From Bacteroidaceae bacterium (GTDB lineage Bacteria; Bacteroidota; Bacteroidia; Bacteroidales; Bacteroidaceae): 32,522 bases of DNA. The first letter of the stretch is position 1. Every line of letters starts with the position of its first letter. The position numbers and the translations under genes were made by a program. The stretch is from the NCBI GenBank assembly GCA_017628845.1, contig JAGBYI010000218.1:1-32522 (forward strand), read 5' to 3'. Shown here piece by piece: positions 23,411 through 29,763 of this stretch. The notes below the pieces were generated by a model. It searched no databases and was not told the origin of the DNA. It saw nothing but the letters and a program-made list of their open reading frames with translations.

Positions 23411-23426
23411 AGCGGCTTTCTTTTTA
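23397..23426. terminator. Bidirectional terminator between convergent operons
   Basis: AAGCCGCT and AGCGGCTT (8 bp) enclose CAGTGA, with TTTCTTTTT on the plus side and an A-rich flank on the other. The glycosyltransferase stop is in the loop and the minus-strand lipoprotein stop abuts it. Confidence 0.85.
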
Positions 23427-24302
23427 CCATGTACGTTCGAGTGCAGTTTCCCATGCCTCGTTCACGCTGACATCCAGGGTGCCGCCAGAGCCGAAGAGGT
23501 TGCCGCTGTATTCCGTGGCACGATTTGCCTTGAATGGTGCGCCGCTGATGTTCACGCTGCCAAGCACTCCACCGTCTGCATCCTTCGCCTTTACAGAGAT
23601 ATTGGTAGTCCACTCGTCAGCAGCACTCACGCTGAAGAATGATGCCATGAGCTGCCCGGACGTGCCGACATAAGACGATGGAATATCTACCGTCATTTCC
23701 TGACTCTGTGCGCTCACAGCGGAGCCGGTCACATAGTCGATGCCATAATACCATACGGAAGGTGTGACGCTCAGCAGCGTGCAAGTTGCAGGCACTTCAT
23801 CGTTCACGGTCAGACGTAGCTTCGTGACAACGCGGTCAAGCGTCACGGCGCGGTTCCCGTTGCTTGTAGAGACTACGCTCACCTCATAATCTTTCCAGAA
23901 GGTGTCACGAACACTGCCCCACGAAATGATGTGGTCGGTTTCGTTCACGCTCGGCTCAGTTCCGCGTGATGCTACAAAATAGACATGATGCTGACCGTAG
24001 GCAAGCGTCATTTCAGGCTTGCCCCATGCAGCATCTTCTGGCGTTTGATGAATCTTCTGCACGAGATTGCCGTCCATGTAGTCGAACACCCACAAATCTG
24101 TCATTTCCTTGCCGTCTGCTTGCAGATAGGCACGAGTGAACGCAGCAGCTCCGAAGTCGCCCTTCACGGTGAAAGTGAACTTCTTGCCTTTTAGGTTAAT
24201 CACGCCCCACTCCTCCGGCTCGTCGGCTTGAGGTTCGATGTTTGCTTTTTGGCAAGATGCCAATACCATTGCACAAAGTGCAAAAAATACAATCTTCTTC
24301 AT
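23424..24302 (-). CDS. Fimbrillin-like lipoprotein (FimA/Mfa-like), probable lysogenic-conversion gene
   Basis: The product is 292 residues. The signal MKKIVFFALCAMVLASC has a clear lipobox (LAS-Cys17). The mature protein is beta-rich, with FTFTVKGDFGAAAFTRAYL near 48-65, then AYGQHHVYFVASRG and VTLDRVVTKLRLTVND, the pattern of Bacteroidales fimbrillin/Mfa-like proteins, and ends in a C-terminal strand set. Family members form surface fimbriae by donor-strand exchange after processing at an Arg. It overlaps the integrase stop as ATGA, so it is translated with it, likely from the prophage state. A surface protein expressed by lysogens could alter adhesion or block other phages (inference). Confidence 0.8.
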   Translation of the reverse strand: MKKIVFFALCAMVLASCQKANIEPQADEPEEWGVINLKGKKFTFTVKGDFGAAAFTRAYLQADGKEMTDLWVFDYMDGNLVQKIHQTPEDAAWGKPEMTLAYGQHHVYFVASRGTEPSVNETDHIISWGSVRDTFWKDYEVSVVSTSNGNRAVTLDRVVTKLRLTVNDEVPATCTLLSVTPSVWYYGIDYVTGSAVSAQSQEMTVDIPSSYVGTSGQLMASFFSVSAADEWTTNISVKAKDADGGVLGSVNISGAPFKANRATEYSGNLFGSGGTLDVSVNEAWETALERTW

Positions 24303-25468
24303 ACCTTTTTCTTTTTGTTGTTATTGATTTTGTTGGCTATCATGTCGAAATCTTCATGCACGGACTCTGCGAGCACTTTGGCATATCGTTGCGTCTGCTT
24401 GATGTTCGTGTGGCCGAGCATCCTCGACACGTTCTCAATCTTAGCTCCGTTCCTGAGCATAAACGTTGCGAAGGTGTGGCGGGCAAGGTGTGAGTGCAAG
24501 GGAATGGTGATGCCGCAAGCCATGCCCAGCAGCTTCAGTTCTCTGTTATAGACTTGATTGGTCATTTTCGGCAGGTTCATGTCGTACCTTTGCAGAACGT
24601 CCACGGCTGGCGGCAAGAGTTGGTTGACGTATGGCACGCCCGTCTTGATGCGCGACGCAATGATGCACCATTTGCCTTTCACTTTCTTATATTCGGATAT
24701 GTCAAACGCCATCATGTCCGAGAAGGAAAGCCCCGTGAACATTTGGAAAATGAAAAGGTCGCGTGCTCTTTCCATGAAGGAACCAGGTGCAGGATTAAAC
24801 TTCTGAATCTTCGCCATCTCCTCTTCGGTCAGGTATTCCGTGCTTTGCTTTTCGCCACGCGAGAACTCGCCACGCAGTCGGTTGTAAGGGTTGGATGAAA
24901 TAAGCTCGCTCTTCTCAGCACGGGAAAGCAAAGCCTTTAAGCACTTGTGATAATTGTATGCGGAGCCAGTCGTGATGCGTACGCCTCGCCCACGCAAACG
25001 GCGAACGAAAGCATCAAACTTGTAGATATTCTCGGCTGTGAAGTCTGACCAGTCGGAAATGCGCCCGAATTCTTCGAGACGATTTATTGCCGACTTGTAG
25101 TGCTTATATGTTCCATAGGTGACAGGCAACTGCGTGATTTCTTTCTTCATCCACTCGATTGCAGTTTGCTTGTGAACAGTCTGCCATGCTTGCCGACGCA
25201 CGGACGCGATGTCGATGTCCTGCCCAGTCTCGATGCACTTGTTCACTATGGACATAATCTTGTCAAGCAGAATGCCGAGCCGTTCATTTAAAGCGTTGGC
25301 TTGCGGATGGTCAACAACCTTGTCAAATTGCCACTGATGCGCACGCACACGTACGCCCGTGTTAATGTAATAAGGTTTGCGGTCGGCGGTCACGCGAACT
25401 TCAAGCGGTCCTTCAGCACCAGGGCGAACTCGACCCCGATGATCAAAAACAATGGCAGATGTAATCAT
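24299..25468 (-). CDS. int: Tyrosine recombinase / phage integrase (IntDOT-like)
   Basis: The product is 389 residues: arm-binding N-terminus (1-about 90), SAM-like core-binding domain (about 100-200) and catalytic domain (about 210-375). Catalytic residues seen are HLAR (His327, Arg330), LGHTN (His353) and Tyr362 in TQRYAKVL. The place of the first Arg is FTGLSFSD, with Ser instead of Arg, as known from CTnDOT integrase and its relatives. It integrates and excises the phage at att sites. It lies downstream of the repressor and HIRAN genes on the same strand. The gap upstream carries repeats likely to include attP. Confidence 0.95.
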   Translation of the reverse strand: MITSAIVFDHRGRVRPGAEGPLEVRVTADRKPYYINTGVRVRAHQWQFDKVVDHPQANALNERLGILLDKIMSIVNKCIETGQDIDIASVRRQAWQTVHKQTAIEWMKKEITQLPVTYGTYKHYKSAINRLEEFGRISDWSDFTAENIYKFDAFVRRLRGRGVRITTGSAYNYHKCLKALLSRAEKSELISSNPYNRLRGEFSRGEKQSTEYLTEEEMAKIQKFNPAPGSFMERARDLFIFQMFTGLSFSDMMAFDISEYKKVKGKWCIIASRIKTGVPYVNQLLPPAVDVLQRYDMNLPKMTNQVYNRELKLLGMACGITIPLHSHLARHTFATFMLRNGAKIENVSRMLGHTNIKQTQRYAKVLAESVHEDFDMIANKINNNKKKKV

Positions 25469-25484
25469 GTCTTTTTTTGTTTTT

Positions 25485-25726
25485 GTTTCCCCGCTTTTGT
25501 TTCCCTTGTTTCCCCACCCTTTTTCGGCTGGGGAAACATTGGGGAAACATTTGCACTTAAATCGCCCTTTTTCGCCTTGTTTCGTCTTTCGTTGAAATCT
25601 CTCGAAACCCTTTATTTATCGGGCTTTCCGCGTCTTTTTCGGCTTTCCGTCAAACTCTAAAAAGTGATTCCGTTGGGGTTTGGTATGTGGCTGAGGGTGC
25701 GATAATTAGCGAAATCGTGGGGAAAC
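25485..25726. other. Candidate attP / integrase arm-site region with repeated GTTTCCCC
   Basis: The 289-base gap between integrase and the HIRAN gene holds GTTTCCC(C/T) at 25485, 25499 and 25508 and the inverse GGGGAAAC at 25530, 25541 and 25719. The two inner opposed copies form an inverted repeat (25508-25537). GGCTTTCCG is also repeated at 25622 and 25641, and TTTTCGGCT at 25521 and about 25637. Clustered repeats beside int are expected for arm-type binding sites. The core crossover site itself cannot be picked out. Confidence 0.55.
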
Positions 25727-25757
25727 GGATTTGTAATTTTGTTCTGATCCAGTTGGG

Positions 25758-26273
25758 TTATTTTTTGATTAAGTTTAAGTTGATGTATGCGTCGGTGTAG
25801 AAGATGTCATCGTCTTCGCGATAGCCGATGTAGATAAAGCAGGGACACGTACTTCCGCTGGTATGCTCGTGGATGATGTCGGTCATGTCGCGTGGGACGT
25901 AGCCGAGGAGTTGCCAGTCGGATGTCATCACACGGATTGCGTTCGGGTCGTAGGGATTGTCAGGTTCTGCCACAAGCAAAGCCATTGACTCACCGAGGTG
26001 CTTCATGGCAACATCTGCATGATGCGTGATTCCAGCAATCTCGAATTCTATGAAGTCAGGCTGATATACATCTTTAGGCCACACGCTGACGTGGTAGCCT
26101 TTGTCCTTAATGCAAAAGAATTTCAACTCCTGGACTTCTGCATTGGGATTGTTGCTTGCCGGTTCGACGACCTGCTGCTGCTCTGGCTCGTTTTGTAAGC
26201 GCGACGGATTAGTTGCTGCGTAGATGAAAATAGCAATCAGAGCTACTACTAAAAGAAAAATGATGAGTGACAT
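25758..26273 (-). CDS. Membrane-anchored HIRAN-domain protein
   Basis: The product is 171 residues. One N-terminal membrane segment (2-20) is followed by a Gln/Pro/Asn linker (about 25-45) and a HIRAN domain (about 75-155): FEIAGITHHAD, ALLVAEPDNPYDPNAIRV and LLGYVPRD are the signature blocks. HIRAN domains bind DNA ends or ssDNA in helicases and occur alone in phages. Here it is tethered to the membrane with the domain probably in the cytoplasm. The gene starts 4 bases after the repressor stop, so lysogens should express it. Superinfection exclusion or sensing of incoming DNA is a reasonable guess, not shown. Confidence 0.85.
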   Translation of the reverse strand: MSLIIFLLVVALIAIFIYAATNPSRLQNEPEQQQVVEPASNNPNAEVQELKFFCIKDKGYHVSVWPKDVYQPDFIEFEIAGITHHADVAMKHLGESMALLVAEPDNPYDPNAIRVMTSDWQLLGYVPRDMTDIIHEHTSGSTCPCFIYIGYREDDDIFYTDAYINLNLIKK

Positions 26274-26277
26274 AGTT

Positions 26278-26703
26278 CTAAGATTTTAATTTATTTATTG
26301 CATTTTGTAATTCTTGCTTTAGGGATGCCACCTCTTCCAATGATTGACGAAGTTCACGCCTCATGTCTTCGTTTGCCTTAACTTGTTCCGTGACCATTTG
26401 GATCAGTGCATCTGCCCAGGTTGGTAGTGCCACATAGTCGCTCATCGGCTCGGACACGCGCTCAACCTCTGAAAGTAATTGATCGGAATTGCAACGGAAG
26501 TATTCAGGATTGAAGATATTGCCGAATGCTTCATTCAGTTTTCGGATTGTTGATTCAGAAGGTTTTTTTACTCTGTTATTAAGGATTTGCGAGATTGAAG
26601 TCTCGGAAACACCTATCTTTTCAGACAGTTCTCGTTGGTCAGCAACGAGTCCATTTTTGTAGAGGTAGTCCAATGCTACCCTAAAACGCTCATTTCGTAC
26701 CAT
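26278..26703 (-). CDS. CI-like XRE repressor
   Basis: The product is 141 residues. The N-terminal HTH (about 12-65) contains DQRELSEKIGVSETSISQILNN and PSESTIRKLNEAFG. The linker leads to a C-terminal coiled coil (about 105-140) for oligomerisation. There is no LexA/S24 peptidase domain, so induction is not by self-cleavage. It is divergent from the early genes across a repeat-rich operator, the standard position of a lysogeny repressor. It heads the minus-strand set repressor-HIRAN-(attP)-integrase-lipoprotein. Confidence 0.9.
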   Translation of the reverse strand: MVRNERFRVALDYLYKNGLVADQRELSEKIGVSETSISQILNNRVKKPSESTIRKLNEAFGNIFNPEYFRCNSDQLLSEVERVSEPMSDYVALPTWADALIQMVTEQVKANEDMRRELRQSLEEVASLKQELQNAINKLKS

Positions 26704-26710
26704 TTTAACC

Positions 26711-26821
26711 CGATTTAGGTGCCTTTAAGCCACTTTAATCTTAAATTATGTTAAGAATTTAAGTGGTTTTAGGTCGTTTTAAATAGATTTATATATCTTT
26801 GCACTCAGAAAACCTAAATCG
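26711..26821. promoter_or_regulatory. Lysogeny operator region with nested inverted and direct repeats
   Basis: CGATTTAGGT (26711-26720) and ACCTAAATCG (26812-26821) are a perfect 10-bp inverted pair bracketing the early promoter. Between them an imperfect palindrome has arms 26730-26744 and 26751-26766 (CCACTT...CTTAA / TTAAG...AAGTGG). TTAGGT-N2-YTTTAA-like half-sites recur directly at 26715 and 26769. Repressor binding at several sites with looping is likely. Confidence 0.75.
26771..26801 (+). promoter_or_regulatory. Early (lytic) promoter
   Basis: TATCTTTG at 26794-26801 matches the Bacteroidetes -7 element TAnnTTTG. No TTG is at the expected -33 place (AGG at 26771-26773), so the promoter may be weak or activator-dependent. 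It is embedded in the operator. Confidence 0.65.
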
Positions 26822-26839
26822 AGCAATCGGACATAAAAT

Positions 26840-26902
26840 AGCCCTGCGGCCTGAAAAGGTCACCTGAGAACGATAGGGGTATCGGCAAAGGTAGGGCTTT
26901 TT
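26840..26902 (+). ncRNA. Y-shaped structured leader / attenuator of early operon
   Basis: AGCCCT (26840-26845) pairs with AGGGCT (26893-26898), followed by TTTT. Inside, GGCC-TGAAAA-GGTC forms one hairpin, and ACCT (26862-26865) with AGGT (26889-26892) encloses CGATA-GGGG-TATCG as a second. The closing stem plus T-run forms a terminator between the early promoter and the first early gene, so it may control early read-through. Not recognised as a known riboswitch class. Confidence 0.65.
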
Positions 26903-26950
26903 CTTGAAAAACGAATAAAACCATATAAAACTTTAAGAACTTTTAACGAC

Positions 26951-27292
26951 ATGGCATTGGATAAGGAAATACGGAATGAGCTCACGGAGCTTGTGGGTGC
27001 GGCTATCACAGCGGCGACCAGGGCGCAGAGCGAGCGGTTCGTTACAGGCGCAAGGCTGTGTGAGATGTATCAGATGTTCACGCCGTCCAGGTTGAAGACT
27101 TGGGGCTCTACTTTGCCACGCATCCGTGCGACGTTCATCGGAGAGGACGGCGAAACCGAGCAGACGGGCTGGGCTTACAACGTGGCCGCCATTCAGAAGA
27201 TGATAGACAGGAATGAGCTGGTATTCATCATGAAGCCGAAGGATGCGGTTGTGTATCGTCCAAGCAAAAGAAAATGTAAAACCACCAAATAA
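26951..27292 (+). CDS. First early protein, hypothetical
   Basis: The product is 113 residues. An N-terminal helix (LDKEIRNELTELVGAAITAATRAQ) is followed by VTGARLCEMYQMFTPSRLKTWGSTLPRI, which could be a winged-helix-like recognition element, and a basic C-terminus RPSKRKCKTTK. That is plausible for a DNA-binding early regulator or excisionase-type protein. It is the first gene behind the operator and leader. Function by position only; no family recognised. Confidence 0.75.
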   Translation: MALDKEIRNELTELVGAAITAATRAQSERFVTGARLCEMYQMFTPSRLKTWGSTLPRIRATFIGEDGETEQTGWAYNVAAIQKMIDRNELVFIMKPKDAVVYRPSKRKCKTTK

Positions 27293-27300
27293 AAATTATT

Positions 27301-27513
27301 ATGAAAAAAGAAGTATTGAAGAACTGGTTGCGTCTGGCAACAGTATTCGTGTGTGTAATGTTTGCTCTTATCCTGCTGATGGCTGAGCCTAATAAACCTT
27401 ACACGGGCTTAATGTGGATTGTCATGCTGATAGCTGAGAAGGTCGGTGCGCTGGCGTGCGGCTTAGTGGCATACTTTCAACTTGAAAAGTTAACCGAAGA
27501 AATTAAGAAATAG
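27301..27513 (+). CDS. Small two-TM membrane protein
   Basis: The product is 70 residues. Two hydrophobic segments (about 11-28 and 37-60) are separated by a short AEPNKPYTG turn, with a Lys/Glu-rich tail. It starts 8 bases after the previous gene. Early expression of a small membrane protein could relate to exclusion or host take-over. Unknown family. Confidence 0.7.
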   Translation: MKKEVLKNWLRLATVFVCVMFALILLMAEPNKPYTGLMWIVMLIAEKVGALACGLVAYFQLEKLTEEIKK

Positions 27514-27515
27514 TT

Positions 27516-27890
27516 ATGGAAATACGTGGCATACTCATTCAGAAGCTCGGAGAGAGCAGCGGCACAAGCGAGAAGACTGGAATGCCGTGGAAAAACGCGG
27601 AGTTCCTCGTGGAGATACCGGGCAACTATACGCGCAAGATTAACTTCAAGGTACGCGACGGGCAATATAACCTTATCAAACGCTTTGAGGAACTTGTAGG
27701 AAAGACAGTGGACGTCAGCTTCGAGATTGACGCTCACGAGCACAATGGCCGATGGTTCAACGAGGTTCGTGCCTGGGGCATCGTGGAATACCGCCCAGAG
27801 CAGAAGACGGCTGGTGAAGCCGTAGAAGAATCAAAGAAGGACGAACCGTTCGCAGACCTAAACCAAGGCAATGACGATTTGCCATACTAA
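27516..27890 (+). CDS. DUF3127 OB-fold protein, probable phage ssDNA-binding protein
   Basis: The product is 124 residues. The DUF3127 pattern is clear: GILIQKLGESSGTSEKTGMPW near the start, then the AEFLVEIPG strand, KINFKV, VGKTVDVSFEIDAHEHNGRWFNEVRAW and an acidic linker. The C-terminus NDDLPY mimics the acidic, Phe-type tip of SSB proteins that binds replication partners. It is two bases from the upstream stop and upstream of the RepA-like and primase genes, fitting a replication role as the phage SSB. Confidence 0.8.
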   Translation: MEIRGILIQKLGESSGTSEKTGMPWKNAEFLVEIPGNYTRKINFKVRDGQYNLIKRFEELVGKTVDVSFEIDAHEHNGRWFNEVRAWGIVEYRPEQKTAGEAVEESKKDEPFADLNQGNDDLPY

Positions 27891-27970
27891 GATAAACGGG
27901 ATAGAACAAGGCACGCCACAGCGGTGGCAATGCTTCCCGAATCTTTTCACATTTTGTAGCAAATACATTG

Positions 27971-28002
27971 GCTTCTGCACGTCTGCGAAGATACGCAGAA
28001 GC
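27971..28002. repeat. Inverted repeat just upstream of tRNA-Tyr
   Basis: GCTTCTGC (27971-27978) and GCAGAAGC (27995-28002) form a perfect 8-bp stem ending 4 bases before the tRNA. It may guide 5' processing or be a relict structure. A smaller hairpin, GCCAC-AGCG-GTGGC, lies upstream near 27920. The 511-base gap 27891-28401 holds no credible protein gene. Confidence 0.6.
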
Positions 28003-28006
28003 ATAT

Positions 28007-28089
28007 GGGAGGTTAACCGGTAAATGGTAGCCGCAAAGACTGTAAATCTTTTCTCTCTGAGACTGGGGGTTCGAGTCCCTCACCTCCCA
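28007..28089 (+). tRNA. tRNA-Tyr (GTA anticodon)
   Basis: Acceptor GGGAGGT (28007-28013) pairs with ACCTCCC (28082-28088), discriminator A at 28089. D arm: CGG/CCG around TAAATGGTAG. Anticodon stem AAAGA/TCTTT with loop CTGTAAA, anticodon GTA at 28042-28044. Long class II variable arm. T arm GGGGG-TTCGAGT-CCCTC. CCA is not encoded. The D stem is short (3 bp) but the whole is canonical for tRNA-Tyr. Confidence 0.88.
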
Positions 28090-28093
28090 CAAC

Positions 28094-28171
28094 AATAGCA
28101 TGTCGTACAGCCCTGCCGAAAGGCGAACGTTAATGAACAGAGACTGGGTGACTCTGCTGCCCACTGCTATT
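28094..28171 (+). ncRNA. Unclassified three-stem RNA between tRNAs
   Basis: AATAGCA (28094-28100) pairs with TGCTATT (28165-28171). Inside, GCC-GAAA-GGC (28115-28124) is a GNRA tetraloop hairpin and CAGAG (28138-28142) pairs with CTCTG (28152-28156). The 7-bp closing stem and 78-nt size are tRNA-like, but there is no TTCRANY loop and no anticodon arm. It could be a decayed tRNA or a separate small RNA. Confidence 0.55.
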
Positions 28172-28205
28172 GCAAGCTCTTTGACTTATTGCAACAAAAC
28201 GCATG

Positions 28206-28261
28206 ACACAAGAAAGTAACGCATAGTGCAGAAATGCTGAGACTGCGTGAAGGGCTTGTGT
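28206..28261 (+). ncRNA. Nested hairpin RNA between tRNAs
   Basis: ACACAAG (28206-28212) pairs with CTTGTGT (28255-28261), ACGCA (28219-28223) with TGCGT (28244-28248), and GCA-GAAA-TGC (28228-28237) caps it with a GNRA-type loop. A boxA-like GCTCTTTGAC occurs upstream at 28176-28185. Further on, GCACTGA/TCAGTGC (28281-28306) makes a hairpin before tRNA-Cys. Confidence 0.5.
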
Positions 28262-28308
28262 GTAATAGTATAGGCTTCAGGCACTGAGCCAAAGGAGAAT
28301 CAGTGCTT

Positions 28309-28379
28309 TGCCTTGGAGCTCGATGGTAGAGCAGCCGTTTGCATCACGGCGTGAGCAGGTTCGATTCCTGACAAGGCAA
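28309..28379 (+). tRNA. tRNA-Cys (GCA anticodon)
   Basis: Acceptor TGCCTTG pairs with CAAGGCA, discriminator A at 28379. D arm GCTC-GATGGTA-GAGC. Anticodon stem GCCGT/ACGGC with loop TTGCATC, anticodon GCA at 28341-28343. T arm GCAGG-TTCGATT-CCTGA, with its closing pair mismatched. T at position 37 and G at position 8 are unusual, so it may be divergent. CCA is not encoded. Confidence 0.78.
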
Positions 28380-28401
28380 CAACGACATAAAATAGGGAAC
28401 T

Positions 28402-29631
28402 ATGACAGATGAACAAAACATTCTACCCGATCTGCCGACAGGCGAAGAGCTGGAGGCAAAACGGGTGGCTCAACAGACGGACGAGCGAATGACCGAATTG
28501 CGGGAATATCTGCTCGACGCTACCAAAGACTACCCAGAGCCATACTACATGCTGGAGTACAACGGCGTTCCGTTCTCGACAATCGGAGGCATCCAGGCAC
28601 TAAGCGGTCAGAAGAAGAACGGCAAGACATTCGTACTTGCCCAGCTGATGGCCGCAATACTTGGCACCGACATAGACAAAAGCCGAACGCCACAATACTT
28701 GCAAGGCTTACGGGTTCCTGAGCGGACGCTTGAACACCTCGGACACAATCCGACAGTCTTGTATGTGGACACCGAGATGGAGGAACTGAACAGCGCAAAG
28801 GTACTGCGGCGCGTGCATTGGTTATGCGGTTGGCCGCTTGAAGTGCCTTGTGAACGCTTTCACGCGCTTTGGCTCCGAAATGTGACCGATGTCAAAGAGG
28901 GAGAGAAAGTCATCGAAAAGGCATACGCCAAGCGATACCGACTTATTAAGGATGCCATTGAAGTGTTCAAACCTGACGCGGTATTCATAGACGGACTGCG
29001 TGACATAATGGCGGACTTTAACAACCTCGAAGAGTCGGCATCAATAATCGGCGAACTTATGGCAACGGCTCAGAAGAACAACTGCTGCATCTGGAACACA
29101 CTCCATATGAACCCACGACCGGGCAATGATGATGAAAGCAAGATGAGAGGACACGCAGGAACGGAGCTCGGAAACAAAGTCACAGATACGTTGGTCAGCA
29201 TCAAAAAGAAAGACCCGACGACAGGCGACGTGACATTCACAGTCAAACAGCAGGATGCTCGCGGCAAGGACATGGACGATTGGAAGTTCCAGGTAACCGA
29301 AGCAGCTGGCGCGTTAGGAGTTCCAAGAATCATAGCATCTGCTAATGTTGTTACTGACGAAGAGCAGAACATAATCAACGAAGCAAGGGAATACTTTAAG
29401 TCTTATTCTTGGACTTCCATCGGTGCTACGTACACAGAACTGGAGAACCACCTGAAACGGAAGGGCGTGAAGAGCAACCGCAAGATATTAGACCTTTTCA
29501 ATACGGCAAAAGAAGCCGGTATCATTGTACGAAACGAAAAGAGAAAATATCACTACCGCGAAGAGATTCCAAATGACAACATTGAAGACCTGCCATTTGA
29601 GAAGCCAGATGATTCTGAAGATGAATTTTAA
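28402..29631 (+). CDS. RepA-like RecA-fold ATPase/helicase
   Basis: The product is 409 residues. Walker A SGQKKNGKTF lies at 68-77 and Walker B DAVFIDGLRD, with Asp197, in a RecA/DnaB-type core. TVLYVDTEME near 115 and NTLHMNPRPG, then RGHAGTELGNKV near 245-262, are typical of RepA / AAA_25 replication helicases of Bacteroidetes mobile elements. The C-terminal quarter has a winged-helix-like region (about 325-385) and an acidic tail. It should unwind the replication origin for the primase encoded next. Start in GGGAACTATG, 22 bases after tRNA-Cys. Confidence 0.9.
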   Translation: MTDEQNILPDLPTGEELEAKRVAQQTDERMTELREYLLDATKDYPEPYYMLEYNGVPFSTIGGIQALSGQKKNGKTFVLAQLMAAILGTDIDKSRTPQYLQGLRVPERTLEHLGHNPTVLYVDTEMEELNSAKVLRRVHWLCGWPLEVPCERFHALWLRNVTDVKEGEKVIEKAYAKRYRLIKDAIEVFKPDAVFIDGLRDIMADFNNLEESASIIGELMATAQKNNCCIWNTLHMNPRPGNDDESKMRGHAGTELGNKVTDTLVSIKKKDPTTGDVTFTVKQQDARGKDMDDWKFQVTEAAGALGVPRIIASANVVTDEEQNIINEAREYFKSYSWTSIGATYTELENHLKRKGVKSNRKILDLFNTAKEAGIIVRNEKRKYHYREEIPNDNIEDLPFEKPDDSEDEF

Positions 29632-29657
29632 TGCCGTTCACCCCCGTAAGTCCGTAA

Positions 29658-29706
29658 CCCCCACCCCCCCACTACCCCCTTATAGGGGGGTAGATGGGGG
29701 TGGAGG
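29658..29706. other. GC-rich long hairpin / G-tract element between RepA and primase genes
   Basis: CTACCCCC (29672-29679) pairs with GGGGGTAG (29686-29693), and after a small internal loop the C-run at 29658-29668 pairs with G-runs at 29696-29706 (about 19 bp in total). The plus strand has G-tracts of 6, 5 and 3 within 23 bases. It could be a replication origin or primase-loading structure, a terminator without a U-tract, or a Prevotella-type intergenic repeat. Confidence 0.65.
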
Positions 29707-29722
29707 GTGACAGACACGGGCG

Positions 29723-29741
29723 ACGCGCGTGTGCGCGTTTT
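29723..29741 (+). terminator. Short GC hairpin with T-run
   Basis: ACGCGC-GTGT-GCGCGT followed by TTTAT. It is 23 bases before the primase ATG, so it may terminate the RepA transcript or control primase level. Confidence 0.55.
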
Positions 29742-29763
29742 ATCTACTACATGATATTTAACT

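Noticed and set aside
28094-28171. Third tRNA
   Set aside because: It has a 7-bp closing stem but lacks the T loop and a 7-base anticodon loop.
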